A stretch of 39,730 nucleotides of DNA from a virus: positions 1 to 39,730 of the IMG/VR virus record IMGVR_UViG_3300018868_000018. One strand, 5' to 3'. The first letter of the stretch is position 1; the number at the start of each line of letters is the position of its first letter. A program made the translations under genes and the position numbers. Shown in pieces: positions 26,401 to 34,904 of this stretch. The notes under the pieces were generated by a model. The model saw nothing but the letters and a program-made list of their open reading frames with translations, made no database searches and was not told where the DNA came from.

Positions 26401-26408
26401 AATAAATA
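26401..26408 (+). promoter_or_regulatory. T4-like late promoter (AATAAATACTATT)
   Basis: AATAAATA followed by CTATT and the ATG at 26414, a 5-base spacing. The downstream CTATT resembles bases that often follow TATAAATA in T4 late promoters. There is no Shine-Dalgarno sequence. Confidence 0.82.
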
Positions 26409-26413
26409 CTATT

Positions 26414-27631
26414 ATGAACCAGCCATTTGAAACAAACTTTCTAGCAAACACTGGATTATGGGATTCCATTGATGGCAGTGTATATCATACATTAGCTATT
26501 GATTCAATTGATAGACTGCATGGTACTGGATCCAATGATCTACGCAATCTGCAAGCAGATGTTAGATTAGATAATATCGGCGTAATTACCACATCAGAAA
26601 ATTTTGTTGGCAGTCTGCTGGGTTTAGATGCTACTCCTTCAACCACACACTTTTATCTGGTCAGTTCCTTTAGTCTCATACCACAAGTTTCATCCACAAT
26701 GTATCAAGATGTTACAACAGCACGAACTGCAACACCATTTTTCAATAAAGTCGCCTGCGGACTAGTACATTCAGTCGGACTTGCTGGTACAACCATGTAT
26801 GTCACCGGGTACAATGGCCAAGGTCAACTTGGCCTTGGTCCTAATGTGCTGAGCACATCAATGTGGACACCCATCACAGGTAACTGGATGGATATAGCTG
26901 CAGGCCTTCTGCATACAGCAGCTCTAAGCAGCGACGGTACATTGCTATGTACTGGTCTCAATCAAGATGGTCAGTGTGGGCAACCAACAACTGAACCAAC
27001 TCTCAATATATTTACACCAGTAAGAAATACTCGAGTATTTTTAACTGATAATTCTGTACCAATCACACCACCGAGATTCAATAAAGTTCATTGCGGTGGA
27101 TATCACACCATTACCTTGTCTGCTGCTGGCCCTGCAAGTTCCTACAACATGTTTACAATGGGCAATAATCTCAGTGGACAAATTGGTTTAGGTGTTGGCA
27201 TATCTAATACCGCGTATCTACAGGGTGATACAAGCAATAAAAATTGGGCAGCTGTAGCTACAAAACATGTGCATTCCTTGGCACTTGATAATACCGGTAA
27301 AGTATACAGCACAGGTTACAACAATAGAGGACAATTAGGTACAAATGATACCACAACACGCTATGTCTGGACCGATCTCGGCACAAGCAATCCTTGGAAC
27401 ACATTGTCCATCAAATCAATTGCTGCAGGATATGAGCATTCCATTGTTATTGATGCAGAGAATCATGCATATTCGGTTGGAAGAAATCTAGAAGGTCAGC
27501 TTGGAAATAACGGTGATTTTAGTGAACAAGAAACTGCATGGCAAGTGCTTTCCGGTTCATTTAAAGCAGCTTATACTGGCGCTTTCACTTCTTTCTTAAT
27601 ATACGGGCCATATTTAGGTTCTATTAGATAA
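26414..27631 (+). CDS. RCC1-repeat (beta-propeller) fibre-associated protein
   Basis: A 405-residue protein with at least five RCC1 repeats: M-Y-V-T-G-Y-N-G-Q-G-Q-L-G (near 129), L-L-C-T-G-L-N-Q-D-G-Q-C-G (near 177), M-F-T-M-G-N-N-L-S-G-Q-I-G (near 248), V-Y-S-T-G-Y-N-N-R-G-Q-L-G (near 296) and A-Y-S-V-G-R-N-L-E-G-Q-L-G (near 351). Each is preceded by the usual A-A-G-x-x-H-S/T-x-x-L strand. About 95 residues precede the propeller and may attach it to the virion. There is no Thr-Pro linker. It follows the headless Thr-Pro stalk gene and has its own late promoter. A likely role is a receptor-binding or decoration propeller; no enzymatic function is suggested. Confidence 0.88.
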   Translation: MNQPFETNFLANTGLWDSIDGSVYHTLAIDSIDRLHGTGSNDLRNLQADVRLDNIGVITTSENFVGSLLGLDATPSTTHFYLVSSFSLIPQVSSTMYQDVTTARTATPFFNKVACGLVHSVGLAGTTMYVTGYNGQGQLGLGPNVLSTSMWTPITGNWMDIAAGLLHTAALSSDGTLLCTGLNQDGQCGQPTTEPTLNIFTPVRNTRVFLTDNSVPITPPRFNKVHCGGYHTITLSAAGPASSYNMFTMGNNLSGQIGLGVGISNTAYLQGDTSNKNWAAVATKHVHSLALDNTGKVYSTGYNNRGQLGTNDTTTRYVWTDLGTSNPWNTLSIKSIAAGYEHSIVIDAENHAYSVGRNLEGQLGNNGDFSEQETAWQVLSGSFKAAYTGAFTSFLIYGPYLGSIR

Positions 27632-27643
27632 TTAGAGCTTCTT

Positions 27644-27651
27644 AATAAATA
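27644..27651 (+). promoter_or_regulatory. T4-like late promoter (AATAAATA)
   Basis: AATAAATA followed by ATTCT and the ATG at 27657, a 5-base spacing. There is no Shine-Dalgarno sequence. It leads a three-gene operon (27657, 31038, 32810). Confidence 0.8.
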
Positions 27652-27656
27652 ATTCT

Positions 27657-30600
27657 ATGGTTGTTAAGGAGTTCACGCCTGCTACATTTAAGCCGCTATC
27701 TGCTGTATATACACCTGATCCAACAGTCAAGTTTAATGAACGCATATTCTTTAGCGAGAATAATGTAGCATTTCCGTTGAATCAGGTTTTTTATAAATCA
27801 AACGATAATGCTATTAATAATTTTTCCAATTTGTTTCTAACACGAAACGACTCAATTGGGAGCAACATATATGTTGAGAATTTAAAACCATTGCCTGATG
27901 AAGGGTTTTCAACATATCTCGTTGCAAATGCATTACTAGGCATCAATGTCTTCTCGCGGTACTGGGTTGTCGATGAACCTGACATTGATATAAAAACCGC
28001 GACAATCTCACTCACCGGAAGATCTGAATACATTGATAACAGATACTTTTTCGACATAACACTCCTTGACGATAAGTTTTGCAAAATTTCCCATGAAAAT
28101 TTTAATATTACAAGATATCTAACAGTTGACTATTTGGGTAATTTGATATTTTGTAAAGATTCACAGTCTGATTATCTTGGTCGATACAGTCCACAAATAT
28201 TTTACTACTTGTATGATAGAGATTCTGATTACATTGTAATATATAAAAATGTTAATGATATCGCAAAATACTTGACAATAAATGAACAAGACAATCTCGT
28301 TCTGACTGACCCCGTCACAGGCTTTGCAGTGCCGTTTGATTTAAAATCAATTTTTAAATGCATTCAACGCTCTGATCCAGCAAATGTATCGAAAATATAT
28401 GACTCATGGGTAAGTTATGAGAAAACATTTAAAACAAACTCGACAGAAATTAATGACATAAACAGTTATGATGATCTTAAATCAAACCTTCTTGTTAACA
28501 GTGAATTCTACGGTATTACAGGAAACGAATTGCCAGTTAATATTTTATCTCTTAAAAATACATTTACACCAGATCATTTACAGGCCAGAAATGCTCCTTT
28601 TTATGATGAAGACCTTGTTAATTTCAGAGACTATAAGAAAATCTTTTCTGGCTCTCGCCAAAACTATGGTAATGATAATATTTCTTTTAGCTTTGAGACA
28701 TTCTCAACAAAAATCTTAATTAAAAATGATAAAATAACTTATTTCCATATGCCTACTGACACATATCCGTTTGATCGAATCAATATTCGTGATGCGGGGT
28801 TAATTGAGGCAGGTGCAACTGCTGCTGATCATCCACTTAAATCAGATTTAATATTTAAAAAGCGCGGAGATTACAAAAACTCTTCATATTTTGGTGATTC
28901 AATTGATGAACAGACAGGTGATTTCTTATGTAGCTGGCTTTCAGGCAATGGAGATATTAATGCGCGACCCATATGGGTGGATAGGTATTACAATCCTAAG
29001 AAAGTTTCTTTCTATAATGCTCTCACAGCAGATAATTTTAAAGCAATGTATTATGTACAGGAATTTGATTGCCGATTGGAAAAAATACCAGCTGCACAAT
29101 ATTATGATGTATTTGATGTACCGTCAGCAATGGTATTTGAACCTGGTTGCTATTATGCATACTATAAGATTGGTCCACAGGGAGTAACGCAACGCATCAG
29201 CTCATTAAAAAATAATTTAATACAACGCAATCTTAATAACTTCAAAACCACAAATAACATTGATGTATTTGAAGTAATTGAACCAGATACAGAGTATGTG
29301 TTTGATGGCAATCGATACAGTGTAACAGAAAGCCTCTCAACAATTGGTGAAAGTTCAGAATTCACACTCATTTTTGATCTGTATAACAACGATTGGTCAA
29401 AGCCTTTTGGCAATCAAATCATAGGCAATCTCGACAAATATGGCTTTAGCGTATACAATTATGTACCGAATACTTCATTATTATTCTTAGCCAGTAATAA
29501 TGAACTCAACATAACTAATACTGATTTTAAATCTCTGCGCAAAATAACGTTTGATACACCTATCAAATACATATTTAAAACTCACGATTTTACTGACTAT
29601 CATATTCTTTTTGAAGATGGTAGTATTAAGAAATACAATGCTAACAATGTTCATGTCACAACAAAAAGCATCTATGGCAATACAACAGACATAAAAGATT
29701 ATGATACGTATGGTCATATAGTTTTAATGTTATCAGCAAATGACAGCGGACCATTAGGCAGACAAGGCAGAACAGCAATTGATGTGCAAGGTTATAATCT
29801 ACTTACTGATGAACAGTATGACAACCTAACTAAGAATTATAATTCTATACGCTTTGTCCCTGGTTTGTCGTTTACAAGAAATATTTCAAGCGCTAATACA
29901 ATTCACGCCGCTACAGTTCAAGAAAGCGATATACTTTTCATAACTGATGGTGATAAAGCAGAGAGACGAGGAGAGCAGATCTATTATCTAAAAGATAACA
30001 GTATTATGTACTGGAATCTAAGTACAAATAATGTGCAACTAGTTCATTATGCAAAAACAATAGATGATTTTAGTATCGATTTAGATGGGTATATTTGGGC
30101 TCTTGATAATAAAACTAATTATCTCAAGATTGATCCTAGTACTTTTACAGTAATGTTTTCTGGTATCTTTCCTAGTGAATACAACAATCAAAAAATTAAT
30201 TTTATTAGCGAATTTGAAAAGAGCGATGTAAACAATAGAGCTGTATTCACAAGAGCAAATAGCTTAAGCTCCAATATAATCGAGTATGTTATAATGCCTG
30301 TGCACAGCAACGCATACACCACAACATACATGTCAGGCATGACAGGATCATTTGGTAAGATAACAAACAGTGAGTATATGCGCGAGTATATCCATGATTA
30401 TTATCCAGCAAGCACTCTGATCATCAAAGCAGTGGTCGCCACATACAATAATTATAATGATATTATTCTGCCAGAGGTTAAGTTTGACTTGACACAACTG
30501 GACCCTGGGTATCATAATTTTGCCATAAGATTCAACTGCAATATTGGTCAACTTGATCTGTTTGTCAATGGCATGACAACAAACACAACACGGTTTATGC

Positions 30601-31037
30601 CAGCAAAATATACCATGAAAGAGTTTATTCATAAACCGTTTCTTGTGGGGTCATCGAGTGCTGCTTATTCTGTACCACTTTTTAAATATCTCAAGAAAAA
30701 TACTAACTTAGCAGAAGGAATAAAGCTTAAAAATTTTTATCTGTACAATAAAGCACTTCTTACATATGACATTATTAACCATTCAAAAGTAAACATGAAG
30801 ATTAGAGACATTAATTTCCATGTTCCATGTGGTAAGAAGAATTTTGTTGAAGAAATAGAGAGATTTTTCAAGTTTAACATACCTGGTCACAAGGCTAATG
30901 TCATTAATCTTAATATCAATAATAGTAGAATTACAGATACTGAACTTAAATCTGATTTAGAAGCCAAGATTCGTGTGATAGCAAGTAAATTGATACCCGC
31001 ACATGTTAAGTTAAATACAATTAACTGGAGCAATTAA
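27657..31037 (+). CDS. Large virion structural protein with a LamG-like domain split by a propeller-like insert
   Basis: A 1126-residue protein. Residues 1-550 look like the core of a structural family that I recall from large myophages (F-S-F-E-T-F-S-T-K near 345, D-A-G-L-I-E-A-G near 380, D-H-P-L-K-S-D near 390, L-C-S-W-L-S-G-N-G near 423, W-V-D-R-Y-Y-N-P-K-K near 440). A LamG-like fold seems to begin near 567 (F-T-L-I-F-D-L-Y-N-N-D-W, G-N-Q-I-I-G-N) and to resume near 950 (G-Y-H-N-F-A-I-R-F-N, L-D-L-F-V-N-G, F-L-V-G-S). The segment between, about 640-930, has propeller-like repeats such as L-D-G-Y-I-W-A-L-D. The C-terminus (1055-1126) is helical and ends I-P-A-H-V-K-L-N-T-I-N-W, as in several tail or baseplate proteins. 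Function beyond virion structure is not certain. Confidence 0.78.
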   Translation: MVVKEFTPATFKPLSAVYTPDPTVKFNERIFFSENNVAFPLNQVFYKSNDNAINNFSNLFLTRNDSIGSNIYVENLKPLPDEGFSTYLVANALLGINVFSRYWVVDEPDIDIKTATISLTGRSEYIDNRYFFDITLLDDKFCKISHENFNITRYLTVDYLGNLIFCKDSQSDYLGRYSPQIFYYLYDRDSDYIVIYKNVNDIAKYLTINEQDNLVLTDPVTGFAVPFDLKSIFKCIQRSDPANVSKIYDSWVSYEKTFKTNSTEINDINSYDDLKSNLLVNSEFYGITGNELPVNILSLKNTFTPDHLQARNAPFYDEDLVNFRDYKKIFSGSRQNYGNDNISFSFETFSTKILIKNDKITYFHMPTDTYPFDRINIRDAGLIEAGATAADHPLKSDLIFKKRGDYKNSSYFGDSIDEQTGDFLCSWLSGNGDINARPIWVDRYYNPKKVSFYNALTADNFKAMYYVQEFDCRLEKIPAAQYYDVFDVPSAMVFEPGCYYAYYKIGPQGVTQRISSLKNNLIQRNLNNFKTTNNIDVFEVIEPDTEYVFDGNRYSVTESLSTIGESSEFTLIFDLYNNDWSKPFGNQIIGNLDKYGFSVYNYVPNTSLLFLASNNELNITNTDFKSLRKITFDTPIKYIFKTHDFTDYHILFEDGSIKKYNANNVHVTTKSIYGNTTDIKDYDTYGHIVLMLSANDSGPLGRQGRTAIDVQGYNLLTDEQYDNLTKNYNSIRFVPGLSFTRNISSANTIHAATVQESDILFITDGDKAERRGEQIYYLKDNSIMYWNLSTNNVQLVHYAKTIDDFSIDLDGYIWALDNKTNYLKIDPSTFTVMFSGIFPSEYNNQKINFISEFEKSDVNNRAVFTRANSLSSNIIEYVIMPVHSNAYTTTYMSGMTGSFGKITNSEYMREYIHDYYPASTLIIKAVVATYNNYNDIILPEVKFDLTQLDPGYHNFAIRFNCNIGQLDLFVNGMTTNTTRFMPAKYTMKEFIHKPFLVGSSSAAYSVPLFKYLKKNTNLAEGIKLKNFYLYNKALLTYDIINHSKVNMKIRDINFHVPCGKKNFVEEIERFFKFNIPGHKANVINLNINNSRITDTELKSDLEAKIRVIASKLIPAHVKLNTINWSN

Positions 31038-32813
31038 ATGAGAATCTATGAAAAAGTTAAAAGTTCTGGCCTATTCTTTGATAGATATATTAATAAACCA
31101 TTAATACTTCCAAATTTATTTGAAGACATAAAAATACCTGTCAATGAAACTGTTACGGCAGATTCAATTAATGTCAGGCTTGATAAATTATATGAAAATT
31201 TAGTTTATTTGTATGAGCATGCACGTATTGCTTCAAACGTTGTACCAGTATCATGCATAGCCATAGCCGGGTTGAGTGCATACCCCAGACAAACTCTTAC
31301 TGTCACGCAGACACCTACTATCACACCCACAATGACACAGACACACACAAATACACCGACAACCACACCTACAGTCACAGTAACAAGAACTATTACTCCA
31401 ACACCAACTCGCACTCCCACCATTTCATTGACACAATCTGTGACACCAACGCAGACTGTAACACCAACACAGACTGTAACATTGACTAAAACTGTAACTC
31501 CTAACATTACACCAACATACACACCAACACTCACAGTAACAAGGACACAGCAACCATCAAGAACACCAACACCGTCCATTACAAACACAACAACACCCAC
31601 CTTGACGCGCACACCAACTGTCACGCCAACGAAGACACCACCTTTATTGACACAGACACCAACCAACACACCAACTTTGACACAAACAATCACACCCACC
31701 ATGACGTTAACTGTTTCTGTGCCTCTGGAGTTCATTGACATAGAGATCGGATCTTATGGTACCCTAACTCTCAATGTGAACTTGTTTGAATACATGATGG
31801 CGAAGCTTAACAGAAAAGCCGATTCATTTGTCCGTCCAATCATGGCAACATTCTACAACAGAGGTGTCATTGGTGGCATAAGAGGAGGTGGCCCTGCACT
31901 ACGCACTGGTGTTGGCTGGCCTGTTGGTAGCGAAATAACATTGATTAATCCTCAAGTAGTAGGAACTCAGCGAGCTCAACCACAAATGTCTGTATACAGC
32001 AAGCCAACCAATGGTGCAACTAATTATTGTGCAGAAAATGGTCAAGCAGGCAATACGAACTACCCTGCACAAGGTCTTATTGTTGGTTATGGACAAGACA
32101 GTTCAAATGTTCAAAATGGACTGGCCACAGCGTTCTTGTACGGTAAATGCCGTTCATCACGCTTAGATAATGTACTTTCAGATTGGGAGAAATATTATAA
32201 GATCAACGGAACCTCTGTTGACAATGCTGGTGACGCCATACATCTTGATTATAATCTAAAAATTATCAATGATGGCATCATAGCCGGTGGAGGAGGACGT
32301 GGAGAAATGAATGATACCAATTATTGGTGGGATAAATTTGAAAATAAAGACGGTGCTTCTTTGGTTGGAGGTGCTGGCGCTGGTGCCGCCAATGCTAGAG
32401 GCATTAATTTCTGTGTGTCTAACACTGCATGGAAGAGTACACAAGCTTGCTCTGACAAAGCAGTTGAACGAGGCGGGACAGCATGGACTGAGTGTTATAA
32501 TTACTGGTTAAATAATGGTTGTCAACCACAAACATGTGGCGTACTGCAAGAACAACAGAACAGTTCATGGCTAATTGGCGCCACATGCGGTGAATTTTGT
32601 TATGGAGCTGGAGATGGTGGTAGCATAGGTAATTGGGGCTATGGACAAAACAATACCGGTAGTGCTGGTGAACCAGGGTATGCATGCAGAACCAACGGAT
32701 ACACCTATTCCTTCATAGGTGGCGACCACAGATATTTTCATGGTGGCGGAACAGGAAATCAAAACCCACTAGCAGCAAATTATCCAAAAATGGGGAGAGT
32801 TTTAGACATATGA
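31038..32813 (+). CDS. Cysteine-rich, glycine-rich adhesin on a Thr-Pro linker
   Basis: A 591-residue protein. The N-terminal ~85 residues form an anchor region (Y-E-K-V-K-S-S-G, L-D-K-L-Y-E-N-L-V-Y-L-Y-E-H). A Thr-Pro linker of about 140 residues follows. Residues ~230-591 form a glycine-rich tip resembling the one at the end of the 12779 protein (I-I-N-D-G-I-I-A-G-G-G-G-R-G, G-G-A-G-A-G-A-A-N, G-A-G-D-G-G-S-I-G-N). The tip has ten cysteines, which is unusual for a protein folded in the cytoplasm, and many Asn/Trp/Tyr. This suggests receptor binding, with disulfides forming after release or a bound metal. GGAG 8 bases upstream supports the ATG at 31038, directly after the previous stop. The stop overlaps the next start (ATGA). 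Confidence 0.83.
   Translation: MRIYEKVKSSGLFFDRYINKPLILPNLFEDIKIPVNETVTADSINVRLDKLYENLVYLYEHARIASNVVPVSCIAIAGLSAYPRQTLTVTQTPTITPTMTQTHTNTPTTTPTVTVTRTITPTPTRTPTISLTQSVTPTQTVTPTQTVTLTKTVTPNITPTYTPTLTVTRTQQPSRTPTPSITNTTTPTLTRTPTVTPTKTPPLLTQTPTNTPTLTQTITPTMTLTVSVPLEFIDIEIGSYGTLTLNVNLFEYMMAKLNRKADSFVRPIMATFYNRGVIGGIRGGGPALRTGVGWPVGSEITLINPQVVGTQRAQPQMSVYSKPTNGATNYCAENGQAGNTNYPAQGLIVGYGQDSSNVQNGLATAFLYGKCRSSRLDNVLSDWEKYYKINGTSVDNAGDAIHLDYNLKIINDGIIAGGGGRGEMNDTNYWWDKFENKDGASLVGGAGAGAANARGINFCVSNTAWKSTQACSDKAVERGGTAWTECYNYWLNNGCQPQTCGVLQEQQNSSWLIGATCGEFCYGAGDGGSIGNWGYGQNNTGSAGEPGYACRTNGYTYSFIGGDHRYFHGGGTGNQNPLAANYPKMGRVLDI
31291..31710 (+). repeat. Thr-Pro tract of the cysteine-rich adhesin
   Basis: About 140 residues of T-P-T-x units between the anchor and the glycine-rich tip. 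It includes an exact small repeat (V-T-P-T-Q-T twice, near 31440-31475). Confidence 0.92.
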
Positions 32814-34231
32814 GTTTAGATTTTACCGGCGTACAGAATTTCTCGTGGCTAACAACACTCAGTACTAGTGAATACCTGCCACTTCGCGAAGGGTTTTATG
32901 ATAATCTTGATGACATTAACGTAATAAAGTTTATTAGAAATGATACTGGAGATAGATTGTATATTGCAACATCTAAGGGCAATGATATTTGCATCTTTGA
33001 ATCACCATTCGATCTATCATCCATGACACTCGTACTAAGCACTAATGAAATTTTTACAAATTCAAATACATTCTTCAGTAATATCACAGCGTTCAATGTT
33101 ATTGGTGATAATTTTTATGTTCTTGATGCTGGTACCTCACAATTGCACTCTTATAGTATAAGAGGGTTTACAACAGAAGACAACACACTCAAACATAAAC
33201 TACTCTATATCAATACAATTGGCGATACCGGTAATTTTTCTGATAAAACATCGTTTAATTCACCAAGAAGTTTCTGTACACAAGACAGATCCCTGCTTGT
33301 GCTCGACTCTTCAAATAACTGCATTAAGAAATTTGATGAGAATTTAAACTGGCAGTATACATACCTGTTAACAAAAGATTTTCTTTCTGCATATCCAATC
33401 TTTATTAACACAACTAACGATGGAGTTGTATGTGTGATAACAAGCAATCAAAAATTATTCATGTACGAAGATAATTTTAACAATAAAGTGGTTATAGATA
33501 TAAAAGAGTTAACATATGACATGCCACCCAATGAATACTTCAAACAAATTACCTTCTCTCCATCTGACAGCAGTATATGTTATCTAATCACAGATGATAA
33601 CATATACAAAAAATTTACAAATTACCCATTTTATACTATTGGCAAGTATTTATTTTATCTCTTTCAATACAACACCACAGAAAAAATCAGATGTTTTGAT
33701 TCAACAGGCATTGCTGGTCAAGATTATAACATAATGTTTTCTAAGGATCAGAACGACGCTGGTAAGTTCAGTTTATTTTACGATAATATTAATCTGTTTG
33801 ACGTTCTTGCTGTACCAGATTTTGATGTGTATACCAGTGATGACATCCACATCGGTGAAGATGAGTATGTACAAAATTGGGTTATTAACAAAGCTTTAGC
33901 TAAGCTTTTGATCAATCACATGAGATTTCGCGACCAAATAACAGGAAAATTTCTGCAGCTTAAAGATAATAAGGGCAATTATCTGTTTAAAGGCACACGT
34001 TATTTCAATGAGAAAGAATTACAGCAATTGATATATCAACAGGACATAGAAAACTTCATTGGTGAGAATGAATTAGTTACAAATTTCGTAATGAATAGAG
34101 TGCTGAAACGCATATATGACATACAGCAATTGTTATTAAACGCTCTAACTGTTGAAAACTACCTAAATACGACACAAGGCTTTGTGAAAAAGAGTGTATC
34201 TCAAGGCACTCCAGCAACTATACCTTCATAA
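32810..34231 (+). CDS. Virion protein with NHL-like propeller and helical C-terminus
   Basis: A 473-residue protein from ATG 32810, which overlaps the previous stop (ATGA); a longer frame starting at 32684 would overlap the adhesin gene by 130 bases and is unlikely. GGGAG lies about 13 bases upstream. Residues ~35-290 have strands of propeller type (D-R-L-Y-I-A-T-S-K-G-N-D-I, N-F-Y-V-L-D-A-G-T-S-Q-L, S-L-L-V-L-D-S-S-N-N-C-I-K-K-F-D, D-G-V-V-C-V-I). Residues ~340-455 are helical (V-I-N-K-A-L-A-K-L-L-I-N-H-M, V-M-N-R-V-L-K-R-I-Y-D-I-Q-Q-L-L-L). It is the last gene of the 27657 operon and probably forms a complex with those products. The propeller resembles that in the 9249 protein, so this may be a related peripheral baseplate or fibre-connector component. 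No specific family recognised. Confidence 0.78.
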   Translation: MSLDFTGVQNFSWLTTLSTSEYLPLREGFYDNLDDINVIKFIRNDTGDRLYIATSKGNDICIFESPFDLSSMTLVLSTNEIFTNSNTFFSNITAFNVIGDNFYVLDAGTSQLHSYSIRGFTTEDNTLKHKLLYINTIGDTGNFSDKTSFNSPRSFCTQDRSLLVLDSSNNCIKKFDENLNWQYTYLLTKDFLSAYPIFINTTNDGVVCVITSNQKLFMYEDNFNNKVVIDIKELTYDMPPNEYFKQITFSPSDSSICYLITDDNIYKKFTNYPFYTIGKYLFYLFQYNTTEKIRCFDSTGIAGQDYNIMFSKDQNDAGKFSLFYDNINLFDVLAVPDFDVYTSDDIHIGEDEYVQNWVINKALAKLLINHMRFRDQITGKFLQLKDNKGNYLFKGTRYFNEKELQQLIYQQDIENFIGENELVTNFVMNRVLKRIYDIQQLLLNALTVENYLNTTQGFVKKSVSQGTPATIPS

Positions 34232-34256
34232 TTTTTATTGTAATCTACAGTAATTT

Positions 34257-34264
34257 AATAAATA
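34257..34264 (+). promoter_or_regulatory. T4-like late promoter (AATAAATA)
   Basis: AATAAATA, 6 bases (ATTGTA), then the ATG at 34271. No Shine-Dalgarno sequence. It leads an operon of 34271, 34905 and 37413. Confidence 0.8.
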
Positions 34265-34270
34265 ATTGTA

Positions 34271-34900
34271 ATGGCTACAGTTTCCATAGCTAAGATAAAG
34301 ATAAGAAGAGGTACTGATTATGAGAGAAAGCTTATTATTCTTGATAATGGTGAACTTGGATATGTAACGGATCCACCTTCCAGGCGGCTTTTCGTAGGCG
34401 ACGGCGCTACACCTGGAGGTAACCCAGCAGGAATGAAGCTTTACACAGGTCGTATTGATCAACTGACTAACAACCCTACAATTCAAGTAGGCGATCTTCT
34501 ATATGATCAGAGCACCAGTCGTTTGTTTGCTTTAACTGGCTACAACGAAAATTTATTTCCTGATTACAACAACAGACAAGCATATACACAGTTATCGCCA
34601 CAAACAGACGAAACGACATTGACATATCCAATGGGAAGTCTTTTGAGAGTCAAAGAAGTGGGGTTAAGTGCCATACATATTTCTAATAATCTGTTTGATT
34701 TTGACAATGGCATAGCTCGCACTGACGAGGGCTCATCAATCCGTGTGAGTTATGATGGCATATCATTGAAAATTAACAATGAAAAGAAACTTTATGTAGA
34801 TATATCTGCCCTAAATACAAATGTTCTTGGATACTTCAATCCCGGACCAGGAAGGCTTTACATTAACCCGCAAACAAGAGCTTTAACAGTAGGAGTATAA
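34271..34900 (+). CDS. Short fibre protein with Mtd-like N-terminal domain
   Basis: A 209-residue protein. The N-terminus (residues 8-55) has the pattern I-K-I-R-R-G-T-D-Y-E-R, I-L-D-N-G-E-L-G-Y-V-T-D, R-R-L-F-V-G-D-G-A-T-P-G-G. This matches the phage-tail N-terminal domain of the Bordetella phage Mtd type, which joins fibres to the baseplate (R-R-G-T, L-x-x-G-E-x-G, G-D-G-x-T). A second block V-G-D-L-L-Y-D-Q-S-T-S-R-L (72-84) is also paralogous to the next gene. The C-terminal 90 residues are beta-rich with I-R-V-S-Y-D-G-I-S-L-K. There is no receptor-binding tip of the Mtd C-lectin type, so it may be a collar or adaptor for the longer fibre at 34905. Confidence 0.8.
   Translation: MATVSIAKIKIRRGTDYERKLIILDNGELGYVTDPPSRRLFVGDGATPGGNPAGMKLYTGRIDQLTNNPTIQVGDLLYDQSTSRLFALTGYNENLFPDYNNRQAYTQLSPQTDETTLTYPMGSLLRVKEVGLSAIHISNNLFDFDNGIARTDEGSSIRVSYDGISLKINNEKKLYVDISALNTNVLGYFNPGPGRLYINPQTRALTVGV
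34891..34895 (+). promoter_or_regulatory. Shine-Dalgarno sequence AGGAG before the S74 fibre gene
   Basis: A full AGGAG ends 9 bases before the ATG at 34905. It is the clearest ribosome binding site in the window, at an internal gene of an operon, in contrast to the promoter-proximal genes, which have none. Confidence 0.85.
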
Positions 34901-34904
34901 TACA

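Noticed and set aside
32684-32809. Longer version of the 32810 gene starting at ATG 32684.
   Set aside because: It would overlap the adhesin gene by 130 bases, and the extra N-terminus (M-Q-N-Q-R-I-H-L-F-L-H) is the shifted reading of the glycine-rich tip. The ATGA overlap at 32810 is a standard coupled start.
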